Source: Bacteroidales bacterium | GTDB lineage: Bacteria > Bacteroidota > Bacteroidia > Bacteroidales > UBA932 | Reading direction: 5' to 3' | Assembly (NCBI GenBank): GCA_024402135.1 | Contig: JAKSJN010000001.1 | Span: forward strand, 1-64,000 | DNA length: 64,000 nucleotides | Shown: positions 10,345-17,659 of the stretch, piece after piece | Numbering within the stretch: position 1 is the first letter of the stretch | Layout: each line of letters begins with the position of its first letter | Program-made: the position numbers and the translations under genes | The notes under the pieces: generated by a model | Seen by the model: the letters and a program-made list of their open reading frames with translations, nothing else | Told to the model about the DNA's origin: nothing | The model's database searches: none

Positions 10345-11121
10345 TTAGTCAAGGAATGAGGTGAGTGGTGAAGATGCTTCGGCAATCATGCCGTCGGAGG
10401 TTGCGCCGAGTCCGGCCTCGAAAGCGCGGCGTCCGGCAATCACTGCCTCCTTGAAGGCGATTCCCATCTCTACAGGGTTGCCGGCAACGGCGATGGCTGT
10501 GTTCACGAGGCAGGCGCTGGCGCCCATCTCCATGGCCTCGGCGGCGTGTGAAGGTGCTCCGATTCCGGCGTCAACCACTACGGGAACGTTGGCCTGCTCT
10601 ATGATGATGCGCAGGAAGTCCCTTGTCTGGAGTCCCTTGTTTGTGCCGATAGGAGCTCCCAGAGGCATGACTGTGGCTGCTCCGGCCTCTTCAAGATGCT
10701 TGCAGAGGGTTGGGTCGGCCTGGCAGTATGGGAGGACGATGAAGCCCAGCTTCACGAGCTGCTCTGTTGCCTTGAGGGTCTCTATGCTGTCTGGCAGGAG
10801 GTAGCGCGGGTCGGGGTGGATCTCAAGCTTGAGCCAGTTGGTGCCGAATGCCTCGCGTGCCATCTGTGCTGCGAATACAGCCTCCTCGGCGTTGCGTACG
10901 CCGCTGGTGTTGGGCAGAAGCTGGATGCGCGGGTTCTGGACAATGTGGCGCAGGAGGTCATCCTGGCTGTCCTGGAGTTCAATGCGCTTCATGGCTACGG
11001 TGACCATCTCAGTCTCGGATGCGTCTATTGCCTGTGCCATGAGGCCGTTGTCGTTGAATTTGCCGGTGCCAAGGAAGAGGCGGGAGCTGAATTCCCTTCC
11101 GGCAATGATGAGTTTTTCCAT
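10345..11121 (-). CDS. thiG: Thiazole synthase ThiG
   Basis: ThiG joins deoxyxylulose phosphate, dehydroglycine and the ThiS thiocarboxylate to form the thiazole phosphate. The 258-residue barrel has the family signatures [16 protein letters not shown] at the N-terminus, [17 protein letters not shown] around residue 96-112 (with the Schiff-base lysine region), [12 protein letters not shown] and [21 protein letters not shown]. Two base pairs separate its stop-side neighbour thiE upstream, so translation is probably coupled. Confidence 0.96.
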   Translation of the reverse strand: MEKLIIAGREFSSRLFLGTGKFNDNGLMAQAIDASETEMVTVAMKRIELQDSQDDLLRHIVQNPRIQLLPNTSGVRNAEEAVFAAQMAREAFGTNWLKLEIHPDPRYLLPDSIETLKATEQLVKLGFIVLPYCQADPTLCKHLEEAGAATVMPLGAPIGTNKGLQTRDFLRIIIEQANVPVVVDAGIGAPSHAAEAMEMGASACLVNTAIAVAGNPVEMGIAFKEAVIAGRRAFEAGLGATSDGMIAEASSPLTSFLD

Positions 11122-11123
11122 CT

Positions 11124-11753
11124 TTATATGTGTTTTACGTTTTCAGTGATTGCAATCAGGCGGGCCATTTCGGCTGCCGGGTCGGCGGCTCTGAGCACGC
11201 TGCCGCTGAGGGCAATGCCGGTGACTCCGGTTGCCATGATGGAGGGTATGTCGGCGGCGGTGATTCCGCCTATGGCGACCACGGGCATGTCAAGTCCGGC
11301 GGCCTTCATCTGCTCCATGATGCTGCGGTAGCCCTCGAGTCCCAGAACGGGGGAGAGCTTCTCCTTGGTGGTGGTGAAGCGGAAGGGGCCGCAGCCTATG
11401 TAGTCGGCTCCGCGGCGGTGGTGCATGAGAACATCATCGAAGGTGTTGGCGGTGCCTCCTATGATGAAGCCGCTGCCCAGTATGCTGCGTGCCTCGTCAA
11501 TGGGCATGTCGTTCTTGCCCAGATGGACTCCGTCGGCACCTATGCGCCTGACGAGCTCAACGTGGTCGTCTATGATGAAGGTGGCTCCCGCCTCGCGGCA
11601 CATCCTCTGCGCCTCGAGTGCCACGGGAAGCATCTTCTCCTCGCTTGCGCCCTTCATTCTCAGCTGCACCCACCTGCATCCGCCCTCAAGGGCAAGACGC
11701 ACGGAGTCCAGATAGCTGATGGTGTTAGTGTAGTGTGTTATGAACTGCAGCAT
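11124..11753 (-). CDS. thiE: Thiamine-phosphate synthase ThiE
   Basis: The 209-residue enzyme couples hydroxymethylpyrimidine pyrophosphate with thiazole phosphate. It has the canonical motifs [11 protein letters not shown] (residues about 29-40), [26 protein letters not shown] (diphosphate and Mg-binding residues), [30 protein letters not shown] and PVVAIGGI. It is full length, unlike the shorter copy at the end of the operon. It follows thiS by 3 bp. Confidence 0.95.
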   Translation of the reverse strand: MLQFITHYTNTISYLDSVRLALEGGCRWVQLRMKGASEEKMLPVALEAQRMCREAGATFIIDDHVELVRRIGADGVHLGKNDMPIDEARSILGSGFIIGGTANTFDDVLMHHRRGADYIGCGPFRFTTTKEKLSPVLGLEGYRSIMEQMKAAGLDMPVVAIGGITAADIPSIMATGVTGIALSGSVLRAADPAAEMARLIAITENVKHI

Positions 11754-11756
11754 GAC

Positions 11757-11954
11757 CTAACCTCCGAATGCGGCCTTGATTATGGTTATCCTGTCATCCT
11801 CGCCGAGGGTGGTCTGCGCCCACTGCGAACGCTGCACTATTGCGTTGTTGATGGCGAGTGCCACGCCTCTTTCTGGCAGATTCAGGCTCTGTGCGAGCTC
11901 CTGCACGGTAGTGGCGGAAGTTTCTGTTTCCTGCCTGTTGATGTAGATCTTCAT
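11757..11954 (-). CDS. thiS: Sulphur carrier protein ThiS
   Basis: The 65-residue ubiquitin-like protein ends in the diagnostic Gly-Gly (KAAFGG) that is adenylated by ThiF and thiocarboxylated to carry sulphur to ThiG. It is the first gene of the operon, directly after the TPP riboswitch and its terminator hairpin. A Shine-Dalgarno AGGAGG lies 8 nt before its ATG, inside the 3' arm of that hairpin. Confidence 0.95.
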   Translation of the reverse strand: MKIYINRQETETSATTVQELAQSLNLPERGVALAINNAIVQRSQWAQTTLGEDDRITIIKAAFGG

Positions 11955-11956
11955 TG

Positions 11957-11997
11957 AAAAAGCCTCCTGAATGCATGTTTCACATCAGGAGGCTTTT
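11957..11997 (-). terminator. Riboswitch-controlled intrinsic terminator before thiS
   Basis: A 13-bp perfect stem (11985-11997 with 11958-11970, 14-nt loop) is followed on the minus strand by CTTTTTC, just ahead of the thiS ATG. It is the expression platform of the TPP riboswitch. The 3' arm contains AGGAGG, the only good Shine-Dalgarno for thiS, so the same hairpin can stop transcription and hide the ribosome site. Confidence 0.85.
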
Positions 11998-12016
11998 CAT
12001 GTGCCGGGATTGTCCG

Positions 12017-12104
12017 GCCTTTCACCTACGGCAGCATTACCTGCATCAGGTTGTGGGTATATTCTCAGCACCCCCGGAAACTACCGGGGCAGCACCCCAA
12101 ATGT
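12017..12104 (-). promoter_or_regulatory. TPP (thi-box) riboswitch
   Basis: On the minus strand this leader holds the conserved TPP aptamer pieces in order: GGGGTGCT, GCTGAGA, ACCC, ACCTGATG, AATGCTGCCGTAGGTG. It lies between a -7 promoter box and the terminator hairpin ahead of thiS. Binding of thiamine pyrophosphate is expected to allow the terminator to form and switch off all seven genes. A small extra hairpin GCCGG/CCGGC (12003-12018) separates the aptamer from the terminator. Confidence 0.95.
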
Positions 12105-12110
12105 GTTGTT

Positions 12111-12119
12111 GCAAATATA
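12111..12119 (-). promoter_or_regulatory. -7 promoter box of the thiamine operon
   Basis: TATATTTGC on the minus strand matches the -7 consensus and would start transcription at about 12105, a few bases ahead of the riboswitch aptamer. No strong -33 element is visible. Confidence 0.65.
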
Positions 12120-12276
12120 CGCTTTTTTGCGGATAATTCGAACGTCGACCTGGATGGATCATAAAAATTGAACTCTGAAAACGGAAGATTTGGAGCAATC
12201 TCAGCGATTATTTGTACCTTAGCCATGCAGATTAATTTTGCGATGCACTAGGCAGAACAGCTTGACTTATAGCGTT

Positions 12277-12444
12277 CTAGAAATCAATAAGATACGAGTC
12301 ATTTTTTACATTCCCCAGCGCAAATAGCATGACCTTTTGAGAATGTGCATGTTGCTCAGCATCAGTGACATGATAAAAACCTTGTACCTTCCCTTTTTTC
12401 ACCGCAGAACCAATGTGCTGGCAGAATCGATAGGGGATTGACTC
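12277..12444 (-). pseudogene. C-terminal fragment of an unknown gene
   Basis: A frame bounded upstream by TAA (12445-12447) reads ESIPYRFCQHIGSAVKK ... YHVTDAEQHAHSQKVML ... NDSYLIDF and stops at 12277-12279. Residue use looks like real protein, but there is no start codon in the open part, and the in-frame ATG further up is followed by two stops. A -7 box (TATATTTGC, minus strand, 12486-12494) lies just upstream, as if a gene had lost its 5' half. I do not recognise the family. Confidence 0.35.
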
Positions 12445-12554
12445 TTAACCAGTTGACACTTATGGGTTCATGCCAGAGTACGTTGGCAAATATAGGAGAT
12501 TTCTGCCAATGTGACAAGACTGAAGATTTCAAAGAACCATAAAACTCAACAAAG

Positions 12555-12585
12555 CGGCCTACTACCTAAATACAGTAGTAGGCCG
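12555..12585 (-). terminator. Hairpin after the 27-codon ORF
   Basis: An 11-bp perfect inverted repeat (CGGCCTACTAC at 12555-12565, GTAGTAGGCCG at 12575-12585) with a 9-nt loop lies 12 bp beyond the stop of the small ORF. There is no long T run on either side, so termination strength is uncertain. Confidence 0.5.
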
Positions 12586-12597
12586 TGAAACAATGCA

Positions 12598-12681
12598 TTA
12601 GAACAGGATGGCAATGATTAGAATCAATGCAATGATGTCTCTTCCATTGATTTCAATCTTAATGTCGGTATTAACGTTCAT
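12598..12681 (-). CDS. 27-residue single-helix membrane peptide
   Basis: The frame ATG (12679-12681) to TAA (12598-12600) encodes a short polar N-terminus (MNVNTDIKIEINGRD) followed by a 12-residue hydrophobic run (IIALILIIAILF) that runs to the stop. A Shine-Dalgarno-like GGAGGTT lies 5 nt before the ATG, and a strong hairpin closes the unit. The combination of start site, membrane segment and hairpin supports a real small gene. It lies about 90 bp downstream of a 5S rRNA gene on the same strand and could be read through from it. Function unknown; small membrane toxins and small regulatory peptides have this form. Confidence 0.55.
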   Translation of the reverse strand: MNVNTDIKIEINGRDIIALILIIAILF

Positions 12682-12772
12682 ATGAACCTCCGCTTTTAAG
12701 ATTAGTTTCATATAGGACTTCTCCCGCCAGCTTATCTATACTGCACAGTTAGCTGGTCATACCTGTACAGGA

Positions 12773-12882
12773 TTGGCAGCGACCTACTCTCCCACAAGTG
12801 TAGTACCATTGGCGCGGATGGGTTTGACTTCTCTGTTCGGAATGGGAAGAGGTCTTTCTAACCATCGCTATAGCCACCATTC
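12773..12882 (-). rRNA. rrf: 5S ribosomal RNA, without a neighbouring 23S gene
   Basis: The minus strand carries the 5S hallmarks: GGTGGCTATAGCG at the 5' side, CCTCTTCCCATTCCGAACAG, AAGTCAAACCCATC, CCAATGGTACT and GTGGGAGAGTAGGTCGCTGCC at the 3' side, where GGUGGC and GCUGCC can form helix I. In a normal operon 23S rRNA would lie at higher coordinates, but there the sequence is a 330-bp non-coding stretch and then a helicase operon. So this is a solitary copy, or one cut off from its operon. Ends are approximate by a few bases. Confidence 0.9.
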
Positions 12883-13214
12883 TTAGAAATCTAATTTCAA
12901 GTAACTGACAAGGATGTTTTAGAGTTAATCTTATTCAAGTGATTATTATGTATTGGTAAGAACCATAATAGAACTCCTGGATCCTTGTACTGACAAAGAC
13001 AATAGATAGTGGATTGATCTATTATCAGTTGAAATTCCTGGGGTGTATATCAAAGCAATATAACAAATATAAAATATTTCTATTAACGCCCCCAGATTGA
13101 GAGGAGGGAAGATATACCAGTTTAATCAGTTTACTTTCCTATATGCACCCAACTGGACTAAACTGGTGGACAACCTTAGTCATGTGACTATATTCCCCCA
13201 CATATATATCGTCC
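12883..13214. other. Non-coding stretch between the 5S gene and the helicase operon
   Basis: No gene and no 23S rRNA sequence is visible. Two spaced inverted repeats stand out: ACAAGGAT (12908-12915) with ATCCTTGT (12981-12988), and ACCAGTTTA (13116-13124) with TAAACTGGT (13159-13167). The second may serve as a terminator for the minus-strand operon ending at 13215, or mark an island edge. Their function is not known. Confidence 0.35.
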
Positions 13215-15797
13215 TTACCTCTTACGTTCTCTGTAGCCGCGGTTAAGGTTAACAAATATTGTCTCTTTATAATCACAACCATATTTTTCATTTGAGCAGG
13301 TGTAAACTGCATATGGGTTACCGTTTATGGCCTTTCCTCTGTATGCTTCTATTACACGTCCACATTTACATTTAGGGCATCTTTCATCTTCTGGAATATG
13401 ATCCTCATCACTGTCATTTGTGTTATTGATTGATATGAATTCCGAAATGAAGGCTGATGGTCTATTAGTATTAAAGAAAACAAATGTGACAATCTTTGCT
13501 CTAGTAATTCCAACATAGAATACACGCCGTTCTTCTCCATATTCATATCCATCAGGTGCACTCAAGACATATTTCAGGACTGGAGGATCAGCAATTTCTG
13601 CAGGAAATCCCATATTACCACTGTCGCATCCAAGTAAAATCACATAGTCGCATTCAAGACCTTTTGACTGATGAACTGTCATGTAAGTCATATCACGACC
13701 ATTATAAGTCAGAGATGTCTTAGCAGAAGTATGCTTGATAGAAATTGGTGAATTCTTGAAAACGTTCACATTGAATGAATATCTTCCTAGGACATAAATC
13801 TCCTTATCCTTAGGTAAAGAGTCGATCAATGATATGACTTTACTAACGGTATCATCTCTGTCGGCAACACCAATAAACTCAAGTTTTGTTGTCGCATCTT
13901 GATTAAATGGGCGAACTGTCTTTGACTTCTGGTCAGGGTTGTGGAGTATGAACTCTGAAGTTTTCTGGATTAAAGGCTCTCCGAATCTGTAGGTTGTCTC
14001 CATCCTGCATTCTTTTGTGTAGCCAAAGTATTTGCTGAAATCCTTAAACAAAGCCATATCGCTACCCGCAAACCGATAGATCGACTGCCAGTCATCGCCG
14101 ACACAGAAAAGCTTTGTAAGTGGTGTAACAGTTCTCAAGGACTGCAAGAATTTATATCTGTCAAGAGAAATATCTTGGAACTCATCTACGAGAATATATT
14201 CATATTCGTGTCTGTGACCATTGTTGCACAAGTCTGTGGCCATATTGATTGCATCAACAAAATCAATTTCTCTAGTATCGTTACTCCTCTTCTGGTAAGC
14301 AAGCAGGTATGGCTTAATTATCTGGTTAACCGTGACTTTGTCTTTTCTTTCAATACCAAGAGAGTCTAAACTGTTAGGCTGCATTCCCTTGGATTTTAGC
14401 AGAAAAGTAAAAGCGGTTAACATGTCCAAGATACTTTGCTCTTGTTTAGCAAGCTCTCGTGATACAACGTCCTTATTCTTTTGGTAATTATATTTCTCTA
14501 GTCCACACTCCTTTAGCTGTTTGTCAAGAATCTCAAATACATCTCCTCTATGGAAGTCTGCACTTCTAGTCTCCAATAATACAGTACCTTTTTCCTGATG
14601 GATTTTTCTCTTCCATTCAATGCCGTTGAGATAGTTGTTCTCAGCGATTTGATGTGATTCTGTTGTGCCATCTCCAAACCAAGCAGGTACATGGCCTTTT
14701 TCATTTACTGCAAAATGTTCAAGATATATATGACGATCACGACCATTACAATCTTCGAAATAAATGGAGAAATCAGGTTTGTATTGTCTATGCTCCTGGT
14801 CTTGAACATTAAACTCATACTTCTCCTCATAACGAAATTTCACACCGCGCTCACCGAGATAATCGCAGATCTGGCTTTCCTCGTCACTCTTGCAGAATAT
14901 TGGACGTCCATCCATGTCTGTATAGTAAGCCTGGATTCCCATTGTCTTTCTGTCCTTCATGTAGTCTTCTGCTGAAGTATAATCGAACTGATCGCGCATC
15001 TTATAGCGGGCTCTAAGTACGTAATCTGATATCGCGTGATGGAATTCCTGATTATTATCCATCAGATCATGATAAACCAGTATTGGAAAATCCGATCCAG
15101 CAATATCTGGCTTTTCACCAGTTGCTTCGGCTATAACATCAAGCGCCAGCTTGTGGAACGTAACACATTTAAGGCTCTTTTCACCAAGCCTTTCAGATAG
15201 GGATGCTGCCGCTTTGCGCGTGAAGGTAATCAAAAGAATCTTCTTAGGATCAACGTTTTGCTTATCTATGAGGTAACGAACTTTGCCTACGGTAGTCATC
15301 GTCTTCCCACTTCCAGCACTGCTGATTACAAGGACGTTATCCTCCAGAGAAACTATTGCTTCTCTTTGCTGAGGATCAAGAGGATATGCTAGAACTGTAT
15401 CAAAGTATTGACTGTGCTTGTTTAGTTGTTCCTTAATGAACTTGTCATTATTGATTGCTTTGAATCCACTGGTATCGGATAATCCCTTATATAATCTTTT
15501 GAAAGGCTCAGTTCCTTTACACTCTTCCATTTGTTTGCGTTCAACGAACAAACGAAGACGTTTTAAGAGTTGAGAATATTTTTCATCTATCTCCTTACGC
15601 TCACTCTCCGTAATGTAGTGGCTGAAAGTAAACTTGGCACTTATATCAGCTAACGCGGTATCGACGGTATCGCGTAATTCGTCTAGCGTGTTCTGAAGAG
15701 ATACAAGCTTTATCTCTGCTACTTTTGTAGATGTTTTTTTGAATATTACAAGAGCTAAGAATAAGCAGATTAGAACTATTATACCGAATGCTACCAT
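13215..15797 (-). CDS. Membrane-anchored UvrD/HelD-like superfamily 1 helicase with zinc finger
   Basis: The 860-residue product starts with one strongly hydrophobic N-terminal segment (VAFGIIVLICLFLALVIF), suggesting a membrane anchor. It has SF1 helicase motifs: QREAI, Walker A SSAGSGKTMT (about residue 170), TFTRKAAASL, Walker B ILVDEFQD, GDDWQSIYRF and a late VHQSKGLECDYVILLG. Between the first motifs is an insert with YKPDFSI and HIYLEHF, resembling the degenerate nuclease-like insert of helicase IV proteins. The C-terminus has a topoisomerase-type zinc finger (CPKCKCGR ... YTCSNEKYGC). Start: the frame allows TTG at 15803, but ATG at 15797 is better. It is the last gene of a five-gene coupled operon, 2 bp after the HIT gene. 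Confidence 0.85.
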   Translation of the reverse strand: MVAFGIIVLICLFLALVIFKKTSTKVAEIKLVSLQNTLDELRDTVDTALADISAKFTFSHYITESERKEIDEKYSQLLKRLRLFVERKQMEECKGTEPFKRLYKGLSDTSGFKAINNDKFIKEQLNKHSQYFDTVLAYPLDPQQREAIVSLEDNVLVISSAGSGKTMTTVGKVRYLIDKQNVDPKKILLITFTRKAAASLSERLGEKSLKCVTFHKLALDVIAEATGEKPDIAGSDFPILVYHDLMDNNQEFHHAISDYVLRARYKMRDQFDYTSAEDYMKDRKTMGIQAYYTDMDGRPIFCKSDEESQICDYLGERGVKFRYEEKYEFNVQDQEHRQYKPDFSIYFEDCNGRDRHIYLEHFAVNEKGHVPAWFGDGTTESHQIAENNYLNGIEWKRKIHQEKGTVLLETRSADFHRGDVFEILDKQLKECGLEKYNYQKNKDVVSRELAKQEQSILDMLTAFTFLLKSKGMQPNSLDSLGIERKDKVTVNQIIKPYLLAYQKRSNDTREIDFVDAINMATDLCNNGHRHEYEYILVDEFQDISLDRYKFLQSLRTVTPLTKLFCVGDDWQSIYRFAGSDMALFKDFSKYFGYTKECRMETTYRFGEPLIQKTSEFILHNPDQKSKTVRPFNQDATTKLEFIGVADRDDTVSKVISLIDSLPKDKEIYVLGRYSFNVNVFKNSPISIKHTSAKTSLTYNGRDMTYMTVHQSKGLECDYVILLGCDSGNMGFPAEIADPPVLKYVLSAPDGYEYGEERRVFYVGITRAKIVTFVFFNTNRPSAFISEFISINNTNDSDEDHIPEDERCPKCKCGRVIEAYRGKAINGNPYAVYTCSNEKYGCDYKETIFVNLNRGYRERKR

Positions 15798-15799
15798 TA

Positions 15800-16174
15800 T
15801 CAATAATTCTGTTTTCCTGGGATTACTCCTCTAACTCCACCTCTTGGATTAGCTACATCTCCATTATATCGGGGAATTAAGTGGATATGTACGTGAGGAA
15901 TACTTTGACCTGCATCTTTGCCTATGTTGATTCCAATATTATATCCATCGGGATGGTACTTTTCATCGAGAAGAAGTTTGCATCTGTCAACAGCTCTCCA
16001 CAATATGTCTTTCTCATTGTCCTCAAGTAGGAAGTAATTGTCAACGTGTCTATCAGGAACAATCAGAAGGTGTCCTGGACTGACAGGAAACCCATCGAAT
16101 AAAGCTGTGAAGCCTTCTTCTTTTACAAGAATCTTTTGTTCGTCACTATTACAAAATGGACAGTTCATAGTCAT
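15800..16174 (-). CDS. HIT-family nucleotide hydrolase/transferase
   Basis: The 124-residue protein carries the HIT motif HVHIHLIPR near residue 98, with an N-terminal CPFC zinc-type pair and FDGFPVSPGHLLIVPDRH, all typical of the Hint/Ap4A hydrolase branch. Such enzymes cleave nucleoside phosphoramidates or dinucleoside polyphosphates. It follows the HNH gene by 2 bp and is followed within 2 bp by the helicase gene, so it belongs to the five-gene operon. In that setting it probably acts on a nucleotide signal or product; that role is inference. Confidence 0.85.
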   Translation of the reverse strand: MTMNCPFCNSDEQKILVKEEGFTALFDGFPVSPGHLLIVPDRHVDNYFLLEDNEKDILWRAVDRCKLLLDEKYHPDGYNIGINIGKDAGQSIPHVHIHLIPRYNGDVANPRGGVRGVIPGKQNY

Positions 16175-16176
16175 TA

Positions 16177-17244
16177 TTATTTCATGTAATTGAACCCCAT
16201 GTTTGAGGCAATCTGTTCAAGTGGTGATAAGATCTTGCTAAATGCAGATGTGAAGTCATCATCTGAGAGATTGACAAGATCAGAGATTGAGTCTCCTATC
16301 TGCAGATAATCTTCAAGCAGTCGCTCATTAGGCTTTTTATCGTAGATATAGCTCAAGAATGAATGCTGAATCTGGGAGAATGGCTTGATATATATGTCCA
16401 AAGGAGGGAGTAAATTGCTCTTTGAACTGTTTATGCTTGGATCAGCTGGGAGAAGATCCCACATCTGATTATGGGCAACAAAACTCCATGGTATGAAATG
16501 ATCCAGATCATAATCTTCTTTTGTCAGAATTGAGTGTGTGTAGATACATTCAAGACCTTTGTTCTCATGAATGAACATGTTCCACAGTTTCCTCTGATTT
16601 GTCAATGACTCTCTCTGAATTGGTCTAATCAATTTTGATGACAGATCGGGGACATTGGGATTTCTTTTCTGAAGAAATTGGTTCAAGTTCCAGAATGTGA
16701 AATCTCTAAGCATTGAGTAGTGCTCTATCAGATAATTCTTCCAATTAGGATTGAGGTGTATTTCTTTGCCATATATGGCATATAAACAGTTGTTCTCAAA
16801 GGATCTGGAACGCATTTCCATCCTGTCATTCTGTGATTCTTTTATCCATGGTGACAAGAATCTATATGGGACATTCATAGTAAAGACTCGTAACAGCCTA
16901 AGCGTGTTTGGGTCATTGATGTTATCTATGATAGATGCTTTAATCTTGTCCTTGTCACGATCGATAGGTATCTCGAGATAACTTTTGAGTTCTTTACTCT
17001 GCTGATAAATGGAATCTGATTTTCCGAATGACAGCTTAAAATAATGAATAGGGTACCATGATTCAGAAATCATTCCGGCAATGATCTCCCAAAATGATAA
17101 AACATCTTTCCCTTCTTTCACTACGATATCAAGAATGGAAACGAACCAGTAGAACTTGTATGTTGCTACTGTATTATCGTATATATGTGCTAGGGTGGAG
17201 TTTGGACTTAATCCCTGCAGGGTATTATCAATAATACTATCCAT
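16177..17244 (-). CDS. HNH endonuclease-like protein
   Basis: The 355-residue protein has an HNH signature in its last third: CIYTHSILTKEDYDLDHFIPWSFV with Asp-His at about residues 247-248, then the asparagine-containing NQMWDLLPADPSINSSKSN. The DHFIPWSF form is like the HNH domains of restriction and Cas9-type nucleases. The N-terminal 230 residues, rich in aromatic and charged residues, match no domain I know and may bind DNA or a partner. It overlaps the Nudix gene by 8 bp. It is the likely nuclease effector of the operon. Confidence 0.75.
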   Translation of the reverse strand: MDSIIDNTLQGLSPNSTLAHIYDNTVATYKFYWFVSILDIVVKEGKDVLSFWEIIAGMISESWYPIHYFKLSFGKSDSIYQQSKELKSYLEIPIDRDKDKIKASIIDNINDPNTLRLLRVFTMNVPYRFLSPWIKESQNDRMEMRSRSFENNCLYAIYGKEIHLNPNWKNYLIEHYSMLRDFTFWNLNQFLQKRNPNVPDLSSKLIRPIQRESLTNQRKLWNMFIHENKGLECIYTHSILTKEDYDLDHFIPWSFVAHNQMWDLLPADPSINSSKSNLLPPLDIYIKPFSQIQHSFLSYIYDKKPNERLLEDYLQIGDSISDLVNLSDDDFTSAFSKILSPLEQIASNMGFNYMK

Positions 17245-17659
17245 TCTTCATGTCCTGTTGGCACTCGGTTATATCTATGATCTGTTTTAGTGGCTCTAAA
17301 ATCTTAAGATCCGCTGGCAACCAATTAACAACATTAATATGCTCTAAATCGAGCCATTGAGCCGCTTCGTGTTCAAGTAACTCGAGATTGCCGGAAACGA
17401 CATGGCATAGGTAATTATGCATTGTTAGATGAAATGTAGGGTAATCATGCTCTATTGTGCAGACAAATTGATCAACAGCAATATCTGTCGCTAGTTCCTC
17501 CTTGATTTCTCTAACTAAAGCAGCCTCAGGTGTTTCACCTGGCTCCATTTTCCCTCCCGGGAACTCCCACATGTCTTTGAAATCTCCATATCCTCTCTGA
17601 GTTGTGAATATTTTGTTTCCTGATTTGATAATTGCTGCTACAACTTCTATATGTTTCAT
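17237..17659 (-). CDS. MutT-like Nudix hydrolase
   Basis: The 140-residue protein has a complete Nudix box, GGKMEPGETPEAALVREIKEEL (split here as GGKMEPGETPEAALVRE and IKEEL), at about residues 35-57, and starts KHIEVVAAII like MutT-type (deoxy)nucleoside triphosphate pyrophosphohydrolases. It overlaps the upstream helicase gene by 4 bp (ATGA) and the HNH gene by 8 bp. Nudix proteins of this type are commonly found next to DUF3427 helicases, so a partnership is likely; the substrate may be a modified nucleotide rather than 8-oxo-dGTP. Confidence 0.9.
   Translation of the reverse strand: MKHIEVVAAIIKSGNKIFTTQRGYGDFKDMWEFPGGKMEPGETPEAALVREIKEELATDIAVDQFVCTIEHDYPTFHLTMHNYLCHVVSGNLELLEHEAAQWLDLEHINVVNWLPADLKILEPLKQIIDITECQQDMKNG

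Noticed and set aside
12211-12240. TTTG and TAATTTTG pair on the plus strand resembling a promoter
   Set aside because: No gene or stable RNA follows it; A/T-rich chance match is likely.
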